A DNA stretch of 64,000 bases from Ampelomyces quisqualis (Eukaryota; Ascomycota; Dothideomycetes; Pleosporales; Phaeosphaeriaceae), in NCBI GenBank assembly GCA_018398575.1, contig JAGTXZ010000018.1, forward strand, positions 1,426,001 through 1,490,000. Reading direction: 5' to 3'. The notes below the pieces were generated by a model that saw nothing but the letters and a program-made list of their open reading frames with translations, did no database searches and was not told where the DNA came from. A program made the translations under genes and the position numbers. Below, piece after piece: positions 36,699 to 48,545 of the stretch. How positions within the stretch are numbered: position 1 is the stretch's first letter; every line of letters begins with the position of its first letter.

Positions 36699-36951
36699 AT
36701 TGTAAATGTTGTACTAATAGTTACTAGAATAAAATATAGTGCTTTGTTACTCTTCTTTGCCTAATAGATACTATCTTAGTTCTTGCAAGCTATTAAATTC
36801 TAGTGTATATAAACAACCTAGATAAAAGTAGTTATATAAGAGGTTAAGGAAAAGTATATAGTAGGTAAGCACTAGTTAAAATAAAAATTACTTGCCTATG
36901 TAAGAAATTTCTTTAATTCTTTATACTTTACAAAGGTATAATCTAGATAAA

Positions 36952-37139
36952 AGCAGTTGTGCAAGAAGTTAAGAAAAAGTATATAGTAGGTAAAAGAAAG
37001 TAGTTGTATAAGAGGTTAAGAAAAAGTATATAGTAGGTAGAGAAAAGTAGTTGTATAAGAGGTTAAGGAAAAGTATATAGTAGGTAAAAGAAAGCAGTTA
37101 TGTAAGAGGTTAAAGAAAAGTATATAGCAGGTAGGTACT
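36952..37139. repeat. 47-bp minisatellite, four copies
   Basis: Units start at 36952, 36999, 37046 and 37093 with the core AGTAGTTGTATAAGAGGTTA followed by a GTATATAGTAGGTA stretch. Isolated related copies occur at about 36825-36870. Confidence 0.85.
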
Positions 37140-40100
37140 AGGTAAAATAGAAATTGCTTACCTATATAAGAACTTTCTTTAATCCTTTATACTTAATAAT
37201 AGTAATTGTTATTATATATATTATTCTAATATTAATTAAACTTGCAGTAACTTGTTATTCTTCTTTGCAAATAGAGAACTATCTTGTTTTTTGCAAGTTA
37301 TTAGATTTTAGCGTAGATAAACAAACTAGAGAAAAGCAGTTATAGTTAATAGAGAAACATTAATAGAAGTACAAGGAGTATTTTATATATTATAGAAGGC
37401 AGAGCGTTAACAAGGTAGAAAACCTTGTAATTAAGGCGCTGTATTACTGTTTAAGCTATTTTTATAAAGTTTCTTTAGTTAAGAGTATTATTCCTATTCT
37501 CTAAGGCATTGCAATTCTTTTACTAGTTATTAGCTTATCCTTAGATACAGATTATTATACTTACCTTATTATTAAAGTAAATAATAATATTACTAGTCTT
37601 AGTATTATATATAGCACTACCTCTTTACCTAATAATAGTTACAAAAGTAGTATAAGCTATATTACCTTAGCGCTCTAGGTATAGCTAGAAGGTAGCAATT
37701 AAATAGCGTATTTATTAGAGTTATTTTACTAACTCTTTGCTAACCTAGTACTACTAAACGTATTACTATTATATTTAGGAGTTGCTTTGCAGCTTTAGTA
37801 GTATTAATAAGATTCTTAATGCTCTTATTAAGGTAGGCGTAACGCTTAAGGTAAGTTTTAAATATACTACATAGTTTGCTATTAGATTTCTAGAGGGCTA
37901 GATACTTGAGTTAGGGTTAGAGATTATTATATAAGAGTTGTTTACTAGCTTTAAATGTCTTACTACTGTTTAAGTTATTATCTTAAAGTACCTTTAGTTA
38001 GTTTCTTGTATAAAAATAGTGCTACTAAGAAGAGAGTAGCAAGTTCTAATAAGTAAGAAATTGTTTACTTATGTTAAGGTTCTTACTGCTGTTTAAAAGT
38101 CTTTTCTTTAATATGTTGTTAGGTAAGTAGGCTAGTAAATAGGATATATAATTAGAAGCTTATAAGAAAAGTGCACTTCTTATAAGCTTATAATTGCAGC
38201 TTATATTATCTACTCTAGTATAGAGAGAATAATAGATAAAAGAAGTGCGCTAAAAGGTGCAGATTATATAGTAGAGTAGATAGCGTGCGCACGTAGGCAC
38301 CTTCTTAATTTGCTTTTTGTTAAATTGTTTAGACAAAAATCTTATATATAACTACTACGTAGAATATACATTACTACTACTATACTACTATACTAGTCTA
38401 TCTTACTTGTTAGAGTTATTTTTATCTAAGCTAGAAGAGCTAGAAGAAATAGTTATTATGCAGGCTTTACCTTTTCTCTTATTAGAGTGTTAACTTTAAC
38501 TGTGTAAGCTTATAATATTATTTCTTTTGTTAGATACTTCTTTTAGTTGTATTATATTAGTACTTGCTTTGCCTAATAGCGCTGCAGCCTTTCTTAATAA
38601 GATATAGCTTTATTAGCTTAGGCAGAGTATATCTTCTTAACTGTGTTTAGTGCTAAGCTTATATTTTCTAAAAGGTAGGAATCTATATTACTCTTTTGCC
38701 TAAGAGTATATTACTTTTGCGTCTTTAATAGTCTATTAAGTCTTTAAGTGCAGCCTTTCCCTTTTTACTTTATTAAGCTTAGCAAATTTATTGCATATAC
38801 TCTAACAACACTTTACTTCTAAGTACTACTTAGCTATAGTAAAGAAAAGTTAAAGCATATTAAAATTCTATAATATACTCTATTTTAGCTATATCTTTGT
38901 AAGAAATACATTTGTTACGTACTTTACGTTCTAGAACTTACATATCTAAAGAATGCAACAGTAGATATTTAGTATAAGATTGTATAGTATACTTTTGTCT
39001 AGTATAAAGTTCTTTTCTTATAACGTAGAACTAGGCTTACTATATTATTAGGATAGTAACAATTAAGTAGCCTTGCGTTATTATAGGTCTAAGATCTCTT
39101 TATTTATAAGAAGCTGTAGTAGTCTCTTTACTTTAGTAAGTTTTTTGTTAACTACCTCTTTATAGGTTAGTAGTATAGAAGCTGCTAGTCTTTATACATT
39201 TAGCGCAAAAAGCAGTTTATTCTTTAATAGTCTTTTTTTGTTTTACTTAAGTACGCTATATATACTTTGTCTACTTAGATATTCTCTAATATCTAAGTAT
39301 GTTATAATACTATTTAATATTATAGTATATTAATGTTACTAGTAGCGCAGAATAGTTAGTTAAGTAAAGTGTTAACTTTAACTAGATAATTAATAGTTTT
39401 TATCTAAAGTTTAAAATACCTAAAACTAATAGTTAACTTACTTTATATTATCTAAGTTGTCTGCTATATATTTACAAGAGCTACGTAAAGTTTCTGTACA
39501 ATTAACGCATACTCTAATATACTTAGTAGAGAACTCTAGTATAGATAGTATCCTCTAGCAACCTTCTATACAATATAGTAATTCTTCTAGTCTTAATACT
39601 TAAAAGCAATAGTTATTTAGCAGTAATAATTATACCTTATTGTTATTAGAGTCTACAAACTCTGTAGTAGCGTGTTTAGCCTTCTTATAGGCTGTTAGTT
39701 TTAGAATATATTTCTACGTATATAAACTGTTTGCGCTTACCTTTTTCTACCTAAGCTACTACTTTTTTTTAGTTATACTAGGTAGTTCTTAACGCCTACT
39801 TAATTAGCTAGGCTCTATTAAAATACTAAGCTGCCTATAGCTACTTACGTGCAACATAGTCTCTTATTACAGTATACTCTAGTATAGTAATTTTATTAAA
39901 TTTACAGCTTTCTTTATATTACTACTAGATGTTACACGCTATACAAATTATTCTCTTCTATACTCTTTTTCTATTCTTGCTTATAAAACTCCTATATATG
40001 TTTAGAGGTATTAGAATCCTTATATAGGCAGCTACGTATAATACTAGTAATTTAAAATCTTCTAATTTTAGACGTTGTTAAGGACTACGTAGTTCTATAA

Positions 40101-43083
40101 TCTTTTAGGTACTATGCTTAAATTAAGAAGGTTTAAATAAAAGAGGTATAAGTTGCAAGTTCCTTATAGTTTCTAATTGTATTATTTTATTGTTATCTTA
40201 CATTGCTTATTGTTATGTAATTACAGGTTTTAGGTTTAATAGCAGACTCTATACAGAGCGCTGCTGCTAAATCTTTAGATATACATATCTAAGTTATTAT
40301 TTATTGCCTGTTAGTAGATAGAGGTTATTCTAGTCTAGAAGCAGATGTTAGTTTTATTAGTCTAAACCTTATAGAAGATAGTTTAGATGTAGACTTATAG
40401 GGCTAACTAGGCTTAATTATAGCTACTGTCTAGTTATTAGCTTATTTATTGTTCTCTTTAGTTACTCCTCTGCCTTACAAGAGGTATGCCTTCTCTATAT
40501 TATAATAGAATATAGCCTTTAGTGTCTACACAGGTACGTAGATATTCTAGACGTTAAACCTAGCTAAATCTTAGTAAATAGGTACTCTAAACGCTTACAG
40601 TAAAAGACATTTATATTGCTAGTTATTAACCTTAACTCTATTATTAGCACTACTTCTGTTAACTATTAGTATATAAGTATGTTACAATAGTAACTATATA
40701 CTCTTTTAACATACTGTATTATTTATATTACTATTTCTAATAAGGAGTTTCTGCTAATAACAACGTTGTAGTGTTATAGACGTTGCCTAGTACTTTAGGA
40801 GACATGCTATCTAGCTAACTAATTAGCTAGCCTTAGTAAGTAATTAATTTAAACATACTCTTAAACTCTGTTTTATCTGCTAAATATGCAATAGATTAGC
40901 TTATAGAATAGTAACACGCTAGACGTATACTCTATCTTAAAAGTTTTAATTAATAGTAAGAGTAATAACTAGATAGCTTACCTTAAGGTTACTAAAGAGA
41001 AGATAGAACTTCTATAAGCTTATATTAACTTTAAACAAGTAGAATTAGAAGTAGCTTTAAAGAAGAATAAATCTTTTGCTGCTAGAGTATTTAAGATACA
41101 ATTAGGCCTTAGTTATCTATAGCAAAGTATATTCTTGCTATAGAGGTAGTTTATAAATATAACTCTATCTATTACTGCTAATCTTATACTGTTTAATATT
41201 ATCTAAGTAATATTATCTTATTCTTATCTACTCTAAATAATTACTATAACTGTTTTTAGCACTTTAATCTATTGCCTTTAATAATTGTCTAGGCGTAATC
41301 TAGATGCGTTATAGTTATATTAAGTTCTGTTATATAAATATAGGCTTTACTACATTAGGACTTGCAATACTTGTTATACTACTCTCTAATATAGCAACTT
41401 ATATATATAGAGTTTAGTCTTAACACTATTATATACTATTATAGTAGAGTAATAGCTAGCGTGCTGTGCTAGAGAGTGTTATAGTTAGGCTAGTGCTGTA
41501 GAGGCGCTAGTTTTTACATTTGTAGACTAAGAATTAGAGCCTAGATACTGTAAGCTAATAATAGAAGTAAAGTTAAGACTATAGTAGTCTTAGGCGCGCT
41601 AACAATCTACTGCACCTTTGCAGATATATAGGCAATAGGCTAAGGTGTTTTAGCGCGTATTTTAGAAAAAATACTAACGCCTTAGCGTAAGCGCGTTGCT
41701 AACACTACCTTCTATAACTACTCTTAACACTTAGAAAGCTCTTTAACGCGCTGCTTAAGGCAGCGCTGCTAATAGGTACACTCTAGATATATTCTTCTTT
41801 GCAAAAGCAACCTAAACACTATAATACTAATAATTTGCTAAGACTAACTAGATAAAGCCTACGTTTACGTCTATTGCTATTAAGTATACTCTACTCTTTG
41901 CACTAGCTACCTCTTTATATAGGCAGATTAACAACTAGATTAATGTAATAGTAGCTATATAGTGCTTAACTACAAGCGTGTAGTAATTGTAAGCTGTTGC
42001 GCAGAGTTATAGTTTTATAAAAGTAAAGCTCTAATAATAGATAGGCTAGCTCTTAAGTATACTATATAAAAAGTAACAGAGCCTAACAAGAACTTAAGCT
42101 AACAGTAACACTAGTTATTAACTATAAATCTCTTAAGCTAGGTATAAGCCCTAGCCTTGCTTATACCTATTACTAATAACTAGAATAGCTACGTTAGTAA
42201 ACTAAACAAGATAGCATCTATAACAAAGTTATTAACTTTTAATAGTACTAATTCTATTGCACTGCACTACTTAGAAGAAAACTTATTAAAAAAATACACA
42301 CGTTGTATAGAACGTGCCTACCTACAGGCAGCTTATTATAAGGCAAAGCCTTAGGATTAGGACTAAAATAACATAATAGAGCTTTACAAGATAAGAGTTA
42401 ACTAGTATAAGGCAGGCCTACCTATAACTAAAAACTATAAGTCTATTCTGCAGCTACTAGCAACTATAACTATTACTATTAACAATAATAGTAACAAGTA
42501 TTATAAGTACTCTTGTAATATTGCACTAAACTCTACTAGCAAAAAAATACGTACATAAGATTAAGTATAAGAAATATATTTTTTAGCGCTATATCTTTTT
42601 ATACAATTACTAATAATAAACATAGTACCTAAAAGATTAAGTAAGAATTAACTTAAACCTTATACTTTCTACTACACTAGTACGCAGAGGTACAAATTAT
42701 ATGTTTAGTTTAACATAGACGCGCTAAGTTAAGGCAGTAGTTATTGCAATTAGGCGCAAGCACCTAATAGGCTAAAGCCTAAGTAATAATAGTATAAAGT
42801 TGTGTCTAGTAAGCTCTAGGCTTAGTACAGACACTCTAATAAAGACTAAGCAGAAGCTAAAGCGCAAGACAATTTAAAGCAACTATAGAAGTAGCTAGTT
42901 AGACTACTTAGGTTAGATAAGTTAATACTTACGTACTAAGATAGTAAGTTACTCTCTATTATTATATAAAGTATTTAGACATCTAGAAGACTATATAAAC
43001 GTTTAGCTAGGCGTTACTAGGCTTTAGTAATCTACTATACTATAGAGAGTGCTTTAGTAACTTACTTTTACTGCGCAGCTTTA

Positions 43084-43277
43084 GTAACCTGCTTATGCTG
43101 CAGCAGTATGCTCTAGTTAAAATATTAAGTAGTTAGCATAGTCTAATAGCAAGAAAGAAAGACTTAGCAGATATAGCTAAGTAACCTACTTGTACTGTAG
43201 CAGTACGCTCTAGTTAAAATATTAAGTAGTTAGTATAGTCTAATAATAAGAAAGAAAGACTTAGTAGATATAGCTAA
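43084..43277. repeat. 97-bp tandem duplication with a partial third copy
   Basis: GTAACCTGCTT... at 43084 recurs at 43181 with transition-type differences. A partial copy of its 3' half follows at about 43311-43360. Confidence 0.8.
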
Positions 43278-45479
43278 TGTACTTAGCAAGACGCTTTTGT
43301 TAAACTCTACAGTAGTTAGCATAGCCTAATAACAAGCAGAAAAGACTTAGCAGATATAGCAAACTTTAGTGTTAAGATAGTAGCAACAGCTAAGTTCTAT
43401 AGTAATTAGAATAGACTTATAAAGGAGACAGAGATACGTAGCAAAGCTAGCGTTAAGGTAGGCGTTAGTATTAAAAAGATAGAGAAACTAGGTAGGTAGC
43501 TTAAGATAGCTAGTGCCTTGCCTTACTATAGTAAAAGTAAGCGTATATTTATAGCTGCGTAGCAACTAGTATAACGTTATACATTATAAGAAATCTTAAT
43601 AAGTTATAACTATTGCAATTTAGCTAATAGAAGAGAGCGTATATCTATAGTTATAGTAATTGCAATATAACTAAGTTAACCTATTAATATATTAGATCTA
43701 TATAAACTAGCTAATTATACGCATCTATTAAATTATAGCTCTTCTTTATCTACCTTACAAATAAGGCCTTTAGTAGGATTTCTATACAAATCTTCTGCCT
43801 TGCAAGCCTCCTTCTTCTGTACAAAAAAGTTTATCTGTAGCTTTAAAATATTGTACTACAAAAAGCTATAAGCTCTTAATAGAACTATCTCTGTCCTAAG
43901 ATTATTACAGCACTACTAAGTAAATAATATTAAGAAATACGTATTAAACACTGTAGAATACACAGCTTCTAGACTGCACAAGTAATATATGCCTATATCC
44001 TACTACTATAATACATATATTATCTATAAAGCTATATCTCTTTTCTAGTTATCTTTAATCTAAGTTGCACTTGTATTAAGCTAAATTACCTAGGTAATCT
44101 AATTATAAGTATTATAGTTTAGGTACTATACAGCGTAGATTCTGCCTAATAAGAAGAGAATAAGAGATTAGAGTATAGTATTACGCTTAATATAATCTGC
44201 ACTAGCGTAACTAGCTGTGCCCTATATAATTCTCTAGTAATAAATTGTTATATCTTTTTATAAGAGCTCTGCTGCTCTAACTACTTAGGACAAAAATAGC
44301 TTTTAAGAACAGTAATAATCTAAAAGTAAATATTAAAGAATCTATACTATATAAGACAACACAATAGCTAGGTCTAAGAATAAAAGTTTATTATTAGGAT
44401 AGTTATTACTAGTCTGCTTACATTTATACCCTAAAATAGTACGTGTAGGTTTTAGTTAGATTAAAGGTATAGGTATAGCAGGAGGTATAGTAGGAATATT
44501 AAATAGTTAGCAGATATATAGCAATAGTAAACGTTTAGAAAAGGTAGTTAGAGGATTTATAAGTATCTTTAACTAAAATAAACTAACTATTTGTTGCAGT
44601 TTAGTATTAGAAGCTTATAAGCTGCTACTACACAAAATGTAAGCTAATGCCTAAGAAAATATGTTTAAGTTTAGAGTTAATTCTATAACACTAGTTTACA
44701 GTAGTTCTACTAGTATCTAATTCTAAATTAGTTAGTTAACTAGTACTACGTATAGCCTAAGGCTACACACAGACTTAATTAACACAAAACTATAGTTCTG
44801 TGCGTTATAAGAAAGCTAGCTATTGTAAAAGTTACTACACTTGTAGTAAGAGACTTGCGTGTCTCTGCTTAATACATCTTCTACTTTACTTTAAGCGCTT
44901 ACTACTTCTTTATATATACAATTAACACATATAGTTAGATAACTAGTATATCTACTATCTAAACGTTTCTACTATGTTAATACATAGCTTACAAAGAGTA
45001 TAGTGTAAATGCTAGTTACTATTACACAAAGGTACTGCCTACTTTATTATAACTAAACAAAGAAAGCGCTATAAAACAGCCTGCTATTACTATAGCATCT
45101 CTTTTAACACTAATAGATTGTTAGATGTTTTAATATAAAATAAAGATATATAAACCTAAGATAATAGAGCAATTATTCTAAAGCCTATACTAAGTTTTAG
45201 CCTTTTAAATTAAAATAGTGTTAATAAAAACGTAGATAAAGAAGACTATCTAGGCATATATAATTAGATAGAAGAAATACCTACTACTTTAACTAAGAAT
45301 AAAGACAATATATATATAGAAGATCTAGATATATTTAATACTTTTTATAGCACACTAAGAGAGAAGATAAGAAGAATTTGTATAGTACTTAAGACGTATT
45401 ATAATATAGATATTAGTAATTCTATATAAACAGGTTACAGAATACTTAGCAAGTTAGTTAGTAACCTTATTTAACTTAT

Positions 45480-47090
45480 TTTTATACACTACTATATAGA
45501 TAGATATATAGCGTATATAAGTAGACTACTTACTACGTTAGTGTGCCTAGTTTGTAACTAGCAGTAATATAATAATAATAGGCAACTAAGGTACACCTTT
45601 AAATACCTACTACTTATTCTATAACTTTAACTTTAATATAGCTATGCTATACGCTTAGTGCAACTATTAGCATACTAGGCAACATTTAATTTATTCTAGC
45701 CTAACATAGAAGCTTACACTAATATATTTAATAAGAGCTAGTTTTAGAAATACTAAGAATATAGATATTTTTAAAATTATTATAAATTAGCTATACGTCT
45801 TACGCTTAACGCTATTAGCATAGTTAAGAACCTAAAGAAACGCTAAAGTGTTACGCCTGTTATAATATACATTCTTAACCTATATTTATTAGTAAGAGAT
45901 AACGCATTAAATGCGTTAACTACTTATATTATACTTAGAGGATTTAACAAAGACTATACTAATACATAGCTTAACCTATTAATTACAAAGCTATATAAGT
46001 TGCGTTAGAGGGTTTATACTTACAATAGAGCAATAAACATAGATTTTACACTTAAAGCCTACCTAATTTTAGTTACTAGAGACAGACTAGCAATTGCAGA
46101 TATTATAGGTACAAAATATTCTAAGAAGGCAAAACAAAGCTGTTATATATATACATTTAGTAAAATAATAGGCAGAAGTAGCAAGTACTTTTACTTATAT
46201 ACAGATAATACAGCTACTACTATTAACATAGATATGCAGAAACAGATTTAACAAATTAAGCAGCACTAGTAAATAAATAAGACTAAGAGAAGCTTTAAGG
46301 TACTTAAGAAGGATCTAAGTATTAACTATTAGTCTATTCTAGTTAACATTCTAACTCTTTATTTCCTAAGAAGTTTCTTTATTAACACTATGTACTCTAT
46401 AAACTACAATATACTAAAATCTATATTCTACTTTTAGAAAAGCATAAAGTATTAAACTAAGAGCTAGAATATAGAGAAATATCTATAGGTAATACTAAAC
46501 ACTAATTAAGTACTTATTAACTGCAGTATAGCAGCGTTACGTGTAATAGTGCCTACTTACGTAAAAACTACTCTAAGAGTAATAGGCAGCTTTACTAATT
46601 AGACTATATATAAATAGCAATTATTCTTTCTAATATATAGCGCCTCTAATATAGCTTACTTTTTGCTAAAGTAGTATATAGCAAACTTTCTACAGTACTA
46701 TTAGCTACTCTACTACACTAGCTAACAGGACTTTATAAGCGCAAACATTATAAAGGTTAATATATACACATAGTTATTCTTGTACAAATATAAGAGTCTA
46801 TATTATAGAAGTAATCTAGACCTACTTCTATTATATACTTTACAATTCTATTACTTGCTCTACTTAGGCTAGAATATTTAGGATTTTAGCTCTCTAGCTA
46901 GTTATATATAATAGTTACTAGAGTAGTTCTTATAAATAATAAAGATGTTTACTATATTAACGCTATATAAGCATTAAAGCGTAGAAATTAGTACTATAAT
47001 CTAGAAGCAAAGAATATATACTTAATAGAGCAATATAACTTCTAAAGAAAATAGTTTAACTATAGTAACTAAAAAAGATCTAACGCTTAT
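45480..47090 (+). pseudogene. Tnp2-like (Transposase_21 family) transposase relic
   Basis: A single plus-strand frame can be followed from about 45.54 to 46.25 kb, and further in pieces to 47.09 kb, through many TAG/TAA codons. The segment FTLKAYLILVT followed by LAIADIIG and, 15 residues on, a Cys-poor knuckle (about 46030-46150) corresponds in order and spacing to the KAxIVLVTGDxPA...C-R-x-C block of fungal Tnp2-type transposases. LNLLITKLYKLR and FLRSFFINTMYSI match the flanking conserved blocks. The identification rests on recalled family patterns and degraded sequence, so confidence is moderate. It may be the transposase of the surrounding large element. Confidence 0.5.
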
Positions 47091-47667
47091 AGTACACTGC
47101 CTTATATATTACATAAACGCAAAAATAGATTCTAAATAGTAACATAAACTAAAATAGATAGATAACTTTCTAGCCTACTAGTATACAAAAATAGCGCTCT
47201 ATAATCTTATTTTATATAAGAATCTTATACTACTAACTAGGGCAAGAGTTAGTGTATTTTCTGCGTGTTTGCAGAACTTTGTATTGCAAAGTAACACTTT
47301 TGTAATATTCTACACTAACTTAAAACAGATAATAGCGCCTCTGTCCTTTAGTACTATTATAACACTTTTCTAGAATCTAGCTAATATATTAAGCTAGGCT
47401 AGAATTATAAGATATTAAAGGGTAAAACTAGCTAGTAAATTAACACTACGTTCTTAAATAGTAAATAAAGAAAATAATAATATAATATAAGTGTTAGTAG
47501 ACTGTATTATAGATCTTGTTAGAGTAGCTTAGATATTCTACTTTAATACAACCTAGAAAACAACTTTAAAATTACTGTTTGTAGTTAACAAGCTAAGTTA
47601 TTCTAAAAGATAAGATATAAATTACTCTAATTATAAACTAAATTCTAACGTTATATTACTACTATAT

Positions 47668-47793
47668 AAATATGCCTGCTTATTGTGTAAATATGCCTGC
47701 TTATTGTGTAAATATACTTGCTTATTGTGTAAATATACCTGCTTATTATGTAAATATACCTGCTTATTATGTGTATATACCTGCTCTCTACGT
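47668..47793. repeat. 21-bp minisatellite, six copies
   Basis: Six consecutive units like AAATATGCCTGCTTATTGTG plus one base, starting at 47668, progressively diverged. A seventh start at 47794 runs into a palindrome. Confidence 0.9.
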
Positions 47794-47837
47794 AAATATA
47801 CCTATTTAGCAGGTATATTTACACAGACTGTGTAAAT
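47794..47837. repeat. Adjacent palindromes at the edge of the AT-rich block
   Basis: AAATATACCT (47794-47803) pairs with AGGTATATTT (47811-47820), followed at once by ATTTACACA-GAC-TGTGTAAAT (47817-47837). The sequence after it is markedly richer in G+C. Confidence 0.8.
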
Positions 47838-48043
47838 ATAGATGACTTTGCGGTGTTTCTGGGGGGAATTCTGCAGGGTTTTTTTACACGATTCCACGCG
47901 GGGTATTTAACACTGCGTTTGTACTGCAGTGAGCAGCAACAGTACTATTAGTAGCAACAAGCTTAATATATAAACCTAGGTAGAGGACAATTAAAGCAAC
48001 GCGTAAGGCGTCTGGCAGCCGCACGCTAATCAAAACACTAAAA

Positions 48044-48078
48044 CCTAAGCGCCAAGACTTGTATATACAAGCGCTTAG
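48044..48078. repeat. Nested subterminal palindrome near right end of the large element
   Basis: CTAAGCGC (48044-48052 region) and GCGCTTAG (48071-48078) flank the perfect palindrome CTTGTATATACAAG (48058-48071). It could form a long hairpin about 110-145 bp inside the right terminus. Confidence 0.75.
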
Positions 48079-48168
48079 ACTTTTACTATATACTTGTTAA
48101 ACAAACAAATATGGCCTGGCTGCTAATCTTTACCAAACCAATCAAATATGGGTGCAATATTTGATTTG

Positions 48169-48189
48169 ATTTGTTTGTTGCGGACTCTG
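48169..48189 (-). repeat. Right terminal inverted repeat of the large element
   Basis: On the minus strand it reads CAGAGT followed by CCGCAACAAACAAAT, the inverse of 28243-28263. Confidence 0.75.
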
Positions 48190-48197
48190 TAACCATC
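48190..48197 (+). repeat. Target-site duplication, right copy (TAACCATC)
   Basis: Perfect copy of 28235-28242, abutting the right terminal inverted repeat. Confidence 0.7.
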
Positions 48198-48545
48198 AAT
48201 TGTTGACACAAATGGCATCGCGGGAGTGATGTTCAGCGCAGCCATGAGTCCTATTGAGCAAGAGGGTCGATAGATCACACATGCCGGCGTGAAAGCCCCA
48301 ACGTCATGGCTAATGGTAACAGAAATCGCTTTGGAAATAACGCGTTGAGCCCGCCTTTCACTCCCAAGTTCGCTCACGCTCGTGACTCGTCATAGAAAGT
48401 CCTCTTCTATGTCCCACCTCTGAACCGGCCTCTCATCTCTTCGGCGCGAGCCCTCAACTACAACCACGCACACCCCGTGAGCACACAACAGGAAAGAACA
48501 ACACACAAGACATCATTTCGACTCGGAACAGGGTCAGGAACTAGA
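48198..48545. other. Promoter region of the next gene
   Basis: 348 bp of ordinary composition between the transposon end and the start codon at 48546. No motif is convincing. An insertion here could have replaced the distal promoter of the downstream gene. Confidence 0.4.

Larger units (their letters stand above)
36210..45479. other. RIP-degraded interior of the large element, mostly unidentified
   Basis: 9.3 kb of A+T-rich sequence with stops in every frame. Coding-like composition is visible on the plus strand at about 40.2-42.6 kb, where a frame reads on through many TAG/TAA codons, but I could not assign a family. Included tandem repeats are listed separately. No DUF3435 captain-type gene (Starship) and no second LTR pair was recognised. 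Confidence 0.5.
28243..48189. mobile_element. 19.9-kb RIP-degraded DNA transposon with terminal inverted repeats and 8-bp target duplication
   Basis: The left end (28243-28263) and the right end read on the minus strand (48189-48169) share CCGCAACAAACAAAT and match at 18 of 21 positions. The right end begins CAGAG on the minus strand. Immediately outside both ends lies TAACCATC (28235-28242 and 48190-48197), a perfect 8-bp direct repeat. A second inverted match, TTTAGTGTTTTGAT, lies about 143-160 bp inside each end at almost the same distance. Eight-bp duplications and CAGNG ends are typical of hAT elements and also reported for Zisupton-type elements. Almost no frame longer than about 70 codons survives, and coding relics show G-to-A and C-to-T stops, as RIP produces. 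The element contains a complete gypsy insertion (29416-36209) and a Tnp2-like relic (about 45.5-47.1 kb), so its own length without the gypsy copy would be about 13.1 kb. Confidence 0.75.

Noticed and set aside
47668..47793. Possible CRISPR-like array (regular 21-bp units)
   Set aside because: The units are head-to-tail without spacers and the genome is eukaryotic; it is a minisatellite.
28243..48189. Centromere or Starship element as explanation for the AT-rich block
   Set aside because: No DUF3435 captain gene or typical long cargo genes were seen, and the block has defined inverted termini and an 8-bp duplication, which a centromere would not.
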